Source: Amphibalanus amphitrite
Lineage: Eukaryota > Arthropoda > Thecostraca > Balanomorpha > Balanidae
DNA length: 64,000 nt
Assembly: GCF_019059575.1 (NCBI RefSeq)
Contig: NW_024881536.1
Span: forward strand, 1,054,001-1,118,000
Direction: 5' to 3'
Numbering within the stretch: the stretch's first letter is position 1; every line of letters starts with the position of its first letter. The notes below the pieces were generated by a model that had not been told where the DNA came from, did no database searches, and worked only from the letters and a program-made list of their open reading frames with translations. The translations under genes were made by a program, and so were the position numbers. Below are positions 21,583 to 30,565 of the stretch, piece after piece.

Positions 21583-22570
21583 GACCCCTTCCCCCCGACC
21601 CGTGGGCCCGCCCCTCCCCGCCTCCCGTCCAAACGACGCATTATCGGGGAGATTCGTTTATTCAACTGGAGCGGCCGGAGGCGCCGTGTGAATGGAATTC
21701 GGTCCGGGTGCCCTTTGGAGGAGCGGCCCGCTCGTAATGCATGGGCTCCGACCCCCGCCGTTAACGACTAAACGGTATGAGGCCGGACGGTGCGGGCCGA
21801 CCCCCCGCCGCGCCGGCCGGCCGGCCATAACAGCTCCATTTGCGCGGGCCATGGTGCACTGTGCGCCAGACGGCGGACCGGCCGGGAACTCGAGTGTTGC
21901 TGGGAGTGCTGAGGGTACTCAGGAGGTCCTGGAGTGCGCCGCGGAGGGCCAGGGGTGGCTGGGAGAGTGTGGGAGGACCACGGAGGACCGGGGTGATGGC
22001 TGGAGCGCGCTGTTGTCGCCTTCGACCGGTAATCGGCCGATGATTGCGGCTTTGTGCACGGGACACATTGAAAGGGCGGGAATCGTGCTTCTACAAGGCT
22101 TGGCGTGAAAGGGTATAATGGAATAGACCTATCGAAGGGACGAGCAAGATGATCGATACGTGCGGCGAATGCGATTGATAATAATTATTCATTCGTACGG
22201 CTAGGTTATTATTTGACTCGAGTTTGGAACTGGATGTAGAACACTAGACACATCAGAACAATACCTCACTTCACAAAGTCACTGCGGCATTCCACATCTC
22301 ACCTAGGATCATCACAGCACGCCCTGCTCAGACCGGACTCTATACAGGCACACCACCGTGCCGCGCCGTGTCAGTCAGACAGGTATGTGCCGGCTGCGCC
22401 GTCCTGCCGTGGTGGTCTGGGAGCCACTGCACACCCTTTCAGCCCAATTACGGCCTTTGTAGCCCCGCCGCCGGCGCACAAAGAGCTAGTTAGTAGTGAC
22501 CGCGCCGAGCTGGTGTTATTGTCGTGTGACGCATTGGCGCCGATCATCGGCTGATTGGACCGGGGCCCGA
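21583..22570. other. GC-rich intergenic stretch, nothing assigned
   Basis: CpG-rich DNA (21590-22050) with overlapping frames in both directions but no recognisable domain. It could be a promoter-like island, but no splice or TATA signal stood out. Confidence 0.35.
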
Positions 22571-23753
22571 TTAACCCGCGCGGGGCTGGGGGGGGGGTAA
22601 ATTTTACCCCCCCTCGCGAATTTTTGCGATATCTCAAAAACGGCGGCGCGCAGCGCCGCCAAACTTTCAGTACCTTTTCTTACATCAATTTGACACGTTC
22701 CCTGAAAATTTGAGCGAAATCCGTCGGAAAATTTTTGAGAAATTGACGTTTTAGTGACGTCATGTTCGCCATTTTCGCCTAAAAAACGGCAAAAGTTCAA
22801 ACGCCGCTAACATCTTCCTTTTTAAAGGAATCAAGACGTAACAAAAAAGGTTATACGTCATTTTACTTTGTCTATCAAATGGCTATCTCGGTTTTTTGAA
22901 AATTTTGGATTTTGGCCTAAATTTTTTCAAAAAACTGACTTTTTTGGAAAAATCATTATAAAATCCAAACTTTTGAGTCTATCGAAAAAACCGGAATATA
23001 TGTCAGAGAAGTGGTCTATGTGCACCTACATACCAAATTTTAGAAGAATCGGTTCAAAAATGTGGGAGTTATTCAAAATTTTATGACGTCACGACACACA
23101 AAATTTTTGAAAAATGACTTTTTTGGAAGTTCTAGACCTCGTACGGAAACAAAAATAGCACCATTCGATTCGCCGTGAAAAACTGCATCAGATAGACACC
23201 TTTTTAGGCCTTAACAACTAACTTCAAAATTTGACCTCACTTGACCTGACCTTGACCTGACCTCGACCTGAAATTCATCCAGAGGTGGTCCATATCACTT
23301 ATTGAGTGTGCCTATTGAATTCTATGAGTAAAATGACCCATAAAACATGTGTCGCACATGCCCTTTTCTATATTTTGTTTTTTGGTGATCTGACCTGACC
23401 TGACCTGACCTTGACCTTGACCTCTGAATGATATTGTATGCAACGAATATTGTCTTGGTAGCCTAAGAACACGTTTTGGGCGATCAGTCTCTGTCCATGA
23501 CTCCATTCTTCGGCAACTACGGTGCTAGGCCGATACTGTAGAAACTTGCAATTTGTACCCTTGACCTGACCTTGACCTTGACCTCAAACTTTAAATTAAG
23601 TACATGTTTTTAGTAGTTCGTGATGAGAGCTTTCTATTGGCGTTTGAATTTTTCAAATCGGACCATTAGTTCGGGAGATAACAGGGGGGGTAAAATTTAC
23701 CCCCCCCCCAGCCCCGCGCGTTCGGCTGGAGACCCCAGCCCCGCGCGGGTTAA
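22571..23753. mobile_element. TTAA-flanked piggyBac-like MITE, 1175 bp
   Basis: TTAA at 22571-22574 and 23750-23753. The ends CCCGCGCGGGGCTGGGG are perfect inverted repeats. Subterminal hairpins have G-runs and C-runs around TAAATTTTA. The palindrome GGCGGCGCGCAGCGCCGCC lies at about 22642. The interior is rich in TGACCT (23235-23270, 23390-23430, 23560-23585). Same length and plan as 7874-9056, but only moderately similar in sequence. Confidence 0.88.
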
Positions 23754-26230
23754 ATCGTCCGCCCCCTCCCTCCCCCTGATTGGGTGCCGGGGGTCGCCGG
23801 CCGACCGCCTTTGATGACCTATTACCGGCAGACCCGCGCCGGTTGCTGGTGGGAAGGAGTCCGGATATTCGTATCGGGGCAGTATATGTAGAGTTTGTGC
23901 GCGTTCCAGTGCATGGTGATTATGACGTGGTCGCTGATTATAGGATCGCCGTACCATAGCACCTCACTGACTTGCACATCTCACAGTGGCGTACATACCT
24001 GTCCCTCCTTCTCACGCTCTGTGCCACTCGTGACCGACGACCGTGTCATGACCCTCGCCCGGGGGTCGCCAGCCACCGGAGTGGTCATCCATTTGCTCAC
24101 ATTATCACCGTCACCATCTACGGGGTGGTATCATTCCTTCCATCGCGGGAGGCAGCGCCGCTGGCCCGGCGTGCGTCGCTTCGTAAGACAGTGGCTGAAA
24201 GCAGCACCAGCGCCATCTCTTGAGAGAGTCGTGAACACTTCTGGCGTGGGATAGAAGTGCTTGTGAAACGATAACCACTCGAATGTTCTTTGTCTGCATT
24301 ATTCTGGAGATCGGTTTTTTAAGTGCAGAAAGTGGTATCATTTTTTTGGCATGTGACTGTGTTTAGTGTTACATGATCGTGTTATATTTAACAATTGAGG
24401 CAACCAGTTCAACAAGATCCTTTAAAATGGGAGCAAAGTACCTACCTAATGATAAAAAACTTCAAAGCATCCCCAATAATGCTTGTCATCACAGCACATA
24501 AGAGAGGATATTCCCAAAGCCGTTTAAGAGATTCCCTCTAGAGCGCCGGGCCCGTCCACCGCTATGCTATATTTTGTGTCGTGATACGAACGGACGGACG
24601 AACAGACGCGGGCGGATAGTGCGGCTGACGGGCCGGCACGTGGCCGTCCATCGGCCGTGATTTGGCGGCGCCCTATCGGCCGCTCACACGCACCTCACGG
24701 CACATTGACTGGCCTAATCTGTCGGAAACAGCGGACGGCGACACCCAGCTGAGGAACCACGCCGCTGAAGCCAAGCAAGGCTATCGGGTTTGGTAAAATT
24801 ATGGACGAAATAACGCCAAAACTTGGAGACTGAATTTCGTTAACAGGGATTGGTAAAAGAAGATGAAGAACTTGTGTGAACAATGGCAACGTCCAAGTGA
24901 AAAACATGACTCACCTTACACCGAAAGCACCCATACATCAAGTCGCAATCCTTGCCATGGAGCGGCTCCTATGATCACGGTTTACATCGTGTCAGTTTAT
25001 GCAAACACCTAGAAGACCGACACTAGTCTACACCTCAGCTGAGTTAAGTCACAAGCTGCCGCAGCTCGATGACATCATGGGATCTATTTAGCTTCAACTC
25101 AAATTAGTTTCATCTTTTCCAAACCTTTTCTGAAATCACATTCACCGTACTCTATTGCCGCAGCTCTAAAAACCGGCCCACTGGCGGCTCGTCACTCGAC
25201 CCCACAAAACCTGCGCCCGGTCCCGGCCGGCTGCGCCCCGGGTCTGTCTCGGCGCCGGCCTCTGAAATCCGACACCGGGGTCTGTTTCCCAGCCAAGTAG
25301 ACCGTCGCCGCCCCCGTCGGCCGTCGGTAGCGGCGCGGGGCAGACAGCGTATCCACGGGGAGGGGCGGGCGGTCATCCGACCCCGCCCGGCCCGGGCTCA
25401 GATCGCGCCTCGCCGGCTCAGGTGTCCCTGCTGCTGCAGGAGCGCGACATCGTGTTCTACGGACTGCGGCACAAGAACCTGCAGTCCGTGCTCGGCGTGG
25501 CCGTTATAGATAGGATAGAATCACAGATGCATTTGATTAGCTTTATAATATTGTCCATGGATCTGCTGTTTTTGGTGATAGCTACTATTTTTTTGTTATG
25601 CTAAAACTAGATTATGCTAAAAATTTTGGGAGTAAAAAGGATCAATGCGGTTTAATCAACTCCACTTCATCCTCACTAGTGTTTCAGTTTGGGAGAAAAC
25701 GAGTAATCAAAGGCCTTCACGAGATCAAAGTGTAATTAATGTACCTACATGTCACATCTGTTTCTTTATATGGTCGAAACTTCACTGTAAAAAAATGTCA
25801 CGAGCCAATTCTATGACAAGGGGTGGGTTACACGGTCGTCCATTGTACCTTGCTGTTATATATAGGGACATTATCAGCCTGAGGGTTGTTAGTTAAAGAG
25901 TGGCCTCGTGAAACAATTGGTTACAAACGGTAACCTAATAACTTAAATGCTTCCCTAACACCCCTTCCTGCTTATCAACAGATTTCGCGCTGTGTCGGAA
26001 AACTACCCATAGTCTCATAATTAAATCCACCAGAAGCTTGTTGCATGCTAGTTACATGCGTGTTTCATTATCGTGTCATATTATTATTATGTCGGCTAAT
26101 GAGGCACCGCCCTGCACGTGCTTTAAATATAATCCTGCGCACACGCCACCTAGCCGGAAACTCATCATCGGACTAGTACTGGTAGGGTTTTCGTGTTGCC
26201 GAATGAGGCGAAACGACTTTGATTCGGTAG
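23754..26230. other. Intergenic; one possible orphan exon
   Basis: No complete gene recognised. There are GC-rich patches near 24540-24720 and 25180-25510, the latter including the possible exon described separately. The remainder is AT-rich and has no frame with a recognisable domain. Confidence 0.4.
25422..25511 (+). CDS. Possible orphan coding exon, unknown protein
   Basis: A CAG immediately before 25422 could be a splice acceptor. The frame then reads VSLLLQERDIVFYGLRHKNL and a further QSVLGVAV, with strong G/C at third positions and protein-like composition. Sequence after 25511 turns AT-rich and non-protein-like, and no strong GT donor is visible. I do not recognise the family. It could also be the end of a longer GC-rich frame starting near 25340, or chance. 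Confidence 0.2.
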
Positions 26231-27095
26231 TGCCTCATAAATCCCTGCTACGGTGAGCAGCGACGAGTCTGAGACTGCTTCTAAAACGCGTCCTTCACTT
26301 CCGGCGCGGGGCCGTCATTTCCGGCCGCCATTGTTCAGTTCTGCGGCTGCCGGCGGTTGGTGCGGTTGTGTTGTGGCACGGTGCGTTGTGAAGTTCTCGG
26401 GCTGGGATATTTCGAAGGTACGTTATATTGTATGATATTTACGTAGCAATGGGGGACATTTTATTTATTTTGTAATATTCTGAACACATGTTGCGTCATA
26501 GAATTCACCCCTTGACCGTTGTGGGCCACTGTTTCGTTTGAATTCCGACTGTTGGAAGACGGACTTTCTTTCAGTTGCTGTCTAGCCTTTTTTTCCAAAT
26601 GTGTAAGCTACACATATTGCCTCACATTGATTTATCTTATACAAAAGTCAGTTGATGTAGATAATAAAGCCATCCTCACTGATATTTTAAAATCAGCAGT
26701 TAATTTTCTTTTCTGTTTGCAGAGCTGCTTAAAGTTGTGGGAGACTGAGGCATGAAGGTATACCGGAAGCCAGCGATATTTCTGTTGGTAAGCCTCGCCC
26801 AGAAAAAAAAAACTTGCTTGAATCTTCAAAGTATGGCAAATATTTGATGGACTGCACAGTGCACAATGTACCTGACATGGCAGGATCAACTTGCTCACTC
26901 GCCTGTTGTAAGTGCCGTTACGTCAAAGCCCGTGGAAGTGCCCGATCGTGTCTCATGCAACCGTATTATTTTGTGAATGGTGACTCGAATCAGCTTTTGC
27001 ACCACTCCGCTATGATATTGTAATATGTATACCTATCTTTAGATATTTTGTATAGTATGCTAATAAGTAATAAACGTTATTTTTGTGCATGTTTT
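26231..27095 (+). other. Possible small spliced transcription unit
   Basis: A CpG-rich promoter-like segment is followed by a GT-AG intron: donor AAG|GTACG at 26418, and a T-rich tract ending in CAG at 26722. The second exon holds an ATG at 26752 that opens a 31-codon frame starting MKVYRKPAIFLL. A GTAAGC donor-like site interrupts it at 26788. If spliced about 42 bp later, it would join the 64-codon frame ending at 27023, but such an intron would be very short. AATAAA lies at 27069. It could be a short-peptide gene, a non-coding RNA or a snoRNA host. No family was recognised. Confidence 0.35.
26296..26331 (+). promoter_or_regulatory. ETS and YY1-like promoter motifs
   Basis: CACTTCCGG (26296-26304), TTTCCGG (26318-26324) and GGCCGCCATT (26323-26332) occur within 37 bp in a CpG-rich patch, just upstream of a splice donor. 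This is the pattern of TATA-less housekeeping promoters. Activity is inferred. Confidence 0.4.
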
Positions 27096-28950
27096 TTTTT
27101 TGTAACGTGGCTGGCACGCTGTCGTGGCTGTCGTTGGCCGGGTCGTCCACCAGTCGGAGGGGCGGCTGGGGAGAAGGAGGGGGGGGGGGAGGGGGTGACG
27201 CAATTGAGCTAGTATTACTACTGGGCAGCAATAGCAGGCGCTAGCTGGTTGGGTTACCAGGCGAGTCCTGCTAAGGAGCCTAATCGGCGTACCGATCTGC
27301 TGGTTTTGCCCTCGTTTTCAAACGAGGTACCGAATAACGAAACGAGGGGCTGACACGGGGGTGCTCGGTTTATGAGGCGTGGGCTTGTCATTTACTAACG
27401 AAACAAGCTTGTACCCTCTTACTAGCTAAATATGAGGCGATTTTTACACGTCGCTGCATGCTCATTTTTGCGCCAGCGGTTTTCCTACAAGGGGCTTGTA
27501 AGATTTTTTTACAGTGTTCTTCTATAGAAGTTTCGAAAATCAATCAGAGAAAATTTTGTAAGAAAATTATTGCTTTATGTAAATATTTCAGTTTCGATAG
27601 ATTGCATCTCTGCCGGCAGTTCTCAACCCAAATGCAAAAATATTCCTTCAAGGCGCCCACAACCCCTTTGCGGGACAGACGTCGTAAACATTCTAGGTCA
27701 GCATGTTCTCCTCACTGAAGGCAAGCAAATGATATGCTACTGCTAGAAAGCTTCGCAAATCGCATGTTTTATGCTTGCGCCGAGAACAATAGCTTGTAAG
27801 AGTATCGGTCTTTGCCTCTGTTCCGTCCTTCCTCTCTTCTGCTCCCAGACCCGAGTCTCCTCCTTCATTTCCGTATCGGTCTCTTCATATTTACGCACCC
27901 GTTCCGGTTTTGTTTCCGCCTCCACCACCTCAGTCTTCTTCTCCGTTCCGCGCACATCTTTGATTCTGTTGCCGCTTTTCTCTGTCTCTAACTCTGTTTC
28001 CGTTTATGTCTCTCGCCTCCGACGCTCCGTCTCCGTTTCCGTCTCCCCTTCGTCTTTACACTGGCTCCCGAGAGACACCAGCTTGAGCGTGCTCCGCAAG
28101 ATGCTGGGGAGAAATGGATGCATGCGCCACAATTGTCGGTATTACGAATACCCCAACTGCGCCGGGTGTGCAAAGGCCTTCTCGCGATGAGAGTCGGTCG
28201 TCGCTGAGACTAACGACGTCCACCGGTCAACGCCAAGCCCAGAACACCAAAGTCGCAGGCCGCAGCTGGACCTAGATGGTATGTGCTATATCGGTAAGTG
28301 GATGATAACACTTTCCAAATGTAATATCGAGCAGTGAAGTTTATCGACAATTCGTAACAGTTTGCTGCTTGATTGCTGAACGACTTTGTCTCGTTTTAAT
28401 CTTCATCTACCCTAGCCTCTGTCCAACACGTCCTTTCGATGTTCGCGTCTGCAGTGACACCGCTACCTCTGTTCCGCTCGGCCAAACAAGTCTCTCAGCT
28501 CGCCTGTCATCGTCGGCGCCGGAGTCCCCAGGCACTGATGACGACCGCCACGCCATCACGTCATCAGGACACCGCCGCGGGACCGTCATCGGCGCCACCC
28601 TCCCCAGCCGCGGCGCAAAAACTCCCTCACTGAGAGGGTGGCGCCGGCCGCGACAACCCGTGTCCGCTGCACGCACCGCGCCGCAACTATACTAGCTAAT
28701 CTAAATAGTGCGACGAAAAAAGTGGGGGCGTAAAACACCCTCCCCCTCCCCCCCCCCCCCCCAGCAACTCGCGGGGTAATGGAGCTCAGCAGTTACTAAC
28801 ACAGTGACGATCTATCAACTATTTATTGAAATTTTCCGATAAACCGTCATGTGATGTATCCCGACATCACATCATCATCTGTCAAACGCTAAAACACGCA
28901 CCAAGTGAACATGTGATTCTCCCTAATCAAACGCCTTACCCAATTGTATA
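27096..28950. other. Intergenic; pyrimidine-rich and Ser-rich frames, unassigned
   Basis: A G-run lies at 27178-27198. The segment 27780-28090 is strongly pyrimidine-rich, with repeated TCTCCGTTTCCG-like words, so its open frames in both directions are low-complexity. The plus frame over 28369-28695 is Ser/Thr-rich and could be an exon, but has no recognised domain. A C-run lies at 28738-28762. Confidence 0.35.
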
Positions 28951-29381
28951 TTAACCCTCGCCGGCACAGGCCATTTTGAGTCCTTCGACGGCACAAGGGG
29001 GGGGGGGGTTGGTACGACCCCCCCTCGCGTTTGGCCCCTGATCGAGCTAGAGCTTCGCGAAAAAAACGAGCGTGTTGCCCGCCACGAGAGGAAGCCGATG
29101 ATACCCAATTTTAAGGTCCTAGGTCATCGGGTGACCTTCCAGGTCAGGTCAATGACCCGAAAACCGGGAAAATCAGGACCTGTTAGAAAGTCGTAAAGTG
29201 TGGCTGCTATGTGGTTTTCCGGGGTTCTGATCACGAATATCGTGTTAGTTTTGATCAGAGATGATGTTTTTAAGCATTTAGACCAGGTCGGGTCAGGTCA
29301 GGTCAGGTCAACCGGTAGGGGTTGTGACGGGTATTCGTAATACGTGTCAACCGCCTCTGACAGCTTCGTAACATGTTACGA

Positions 29382-29738
29382 TGTAGCGTGACGCAAGGAT
29401 GAATGTGAGCCGTATAAGTGTGAGTCAGCTTCAGCGTCGAGCTGTGAACCGGTGACCCAGCGTTGGTCATAGCCGCCGGCATCTGATGCCGGCAGGGCCG
29501 AGTTACACCCTGCAAGTAGCTGGGCCGGGCATGACGTATGGGAGCATGATTGGCTGGTTATGATGTGAGATATATGACGTATGACAGCGCGATTGGTTGG
29601 TGATGATGTGAGATGTGTGTCTGCGAGCTGTGGATGTGCCAGGAGGGGGATTGTGAGTTTAGTTGGCTGGAAGGTGTAGAGGAGAGCAGAATAGATCTTC
29701 TTCTTGTGCTGGACGGTGACTTTTAAGTCAGTACGACA
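29382..29738 (+). repeat. 5' LTR of element 2
   Basis: 357 bp, starting TGTAGCGTGACG and ending CAGTACGACA. It contains two tandem copies of a 42-43-bp unit (29531-29616), each with TGACGTATG and an inverted CCAAT box (ATTGG), plausible enhancer elements. A TATAAG word lies at 29413-29418. Confidence 0.97.
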
Positions 29739-29750
29739 AGCTATTTCGGC
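29739..29750 (+). other. Primer-binding site, complementary to the tRNA-Phe 5' end, element 2
   Basis: AGCTATTTCGGC follows the 5' LTR with no gap. Its complement GCCGAAATAGCT matches nucleotides 1-12 of the eukaryotic tRNA-Phe consensus from memory. It is identical to the site in element 1, although LTRs and downstream leader differ. There is no TGG start, so a mature tRNA 3' end cannot be the primer here. Confidence 0.75.
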
Positions 29751-29773
29751 CTTCTCGACTAAGTGTTGTGATT

Positions 29774-30565
29774 ATGTCTGACGTAGAAGAGGGCAGTGGT
29801 GCACCGGTAGCTGGTACCAATACCATGGAACCAGAGTTTCCTGCGCCTGCATTCGATCTGCGGGCAATACCGGAGTTCGACGGCAGCGGTGACGTCGTCA
29901 GATGGCTGGAGCAGGCGACACAGCTGTGTGCCCTGCGTCGTGTGTCACTGGCCGCTGTCATACCCACACGCCTGAGGGACCAGGCGTACGAGGTGTGGGC
30001 CACCCTCTCCTCCACCGAGCAGCGGGATGCTGCAATCGTCCGCCAAAAACTGCATCGTGCATTTGCATTGGGACCCGACGCGGCTATGTATGAGCTGTAT
30101 CACCGACGTCTACAACCGGGCGAGTCTGTGGATGCCTACCTGGGATCAGTCAAGCGGCTGATATCCCTCATAGGTTCAGTGTCCAACGAAGTGATGACGA
30201 CGCACTTCCTGCAAGGTCTGCCGCCGGAGGTGCGGCTAACAGTACGTAACAGTGCTGGAGATGAAACTCTCTCCTTGGAGCGAGCCGTCGCCGTCGCTAG
30301 GTCAACGTTGGCGATGGCGGCCAGGGAGAGAGCGACTGCATCGGTGGCTGTCGTCCAGCCGCCGCCATCATATGTACAGCAGCAGCGGGGAGCCAGAGGG
30401 ACGGGTCGCCGTCCACCACTGCGGTGTTGGACCTGTAACCAGGTAGGCCACATCGCCCGGCTCTGCCCAAACGGGCACGGCGACGGCGCTACATCAGCGC
30501 CACGGGCTCCGCCGTCGCCAGCTGCCGCAGTGACCCAAGAGCCCCCATCATCGACATCAATGTAA
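29774..30565 (+). CDS. gag: Gag capsid/nucleocapsid polyprotein, element 2
   Basis: 263 residues from the ATG at 29774; an in-frame GTG two codons earlier is less likely. The leader after the primer site is only 23 bp. A capsid-like region carries AIPEFDGSGDVVRWLEQA and LQPGESVDAYLGSVKRL-type motifs, matching element 1 Gag. One CCHC knuckle, CWTCNQVGHIARLC, lies at about 218-231. A Pro/Ala/Ser tail follows and overlaps the protease frame. The expected role is particle assembly and RNA packaging. The -1 slip site directly after the knuckle produces Gag-Pol. Confidence 0.93.
   Translation: MSDVEEGSGAPVAGTNTMEPEFPAPAFDLRAIPEFDGSGDVVRWLEQATQLCALRRVSLAAVIPTRLRDQAYEVWATLSSTEQRDAAIVRQKLHRAFALGPDAAMYELYHRRLQPGESVDAYLGSVKRLISLIGSVSNEVMTTHFLQGLPPEVRLTVRNSAGDETLSLERAVAVARSTLAMAARERATASVAVVQPPPSYVQQQRGARGTGRRPPLRCWTCNQVGHIARLCPNGHGDGATSAPRAPPSPAAAVTQEPPSSTSM
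30466..30517 (+). promoter_or_regulatory. Programmed -1 frameshift signal between gag and pol, element 2
   Basis: C CCA AAC (30466-30472) sits in gag frame. After an 8-nt spacer, CGACGGCG (30481-30488) pairs perfectly with CGCCGTCG (30510-30517). An alternative inner stem GGCGCT/AGCGCC overlaps it. Pol is open in the -1 frame from 30439, so the slip lands in a clear frame. Confidence 0.8.

Noticed and set aside
27771-28190. 139-codon frame ending in a Cys-rich tail (CMRHNCRYYEYPNCAGC)
   Set aside because: Most of the frame is a pyrimidine-rich low-complexity tract. The Cys pattern fits no peptide family I know, and there is no signal peptide with a credible start.
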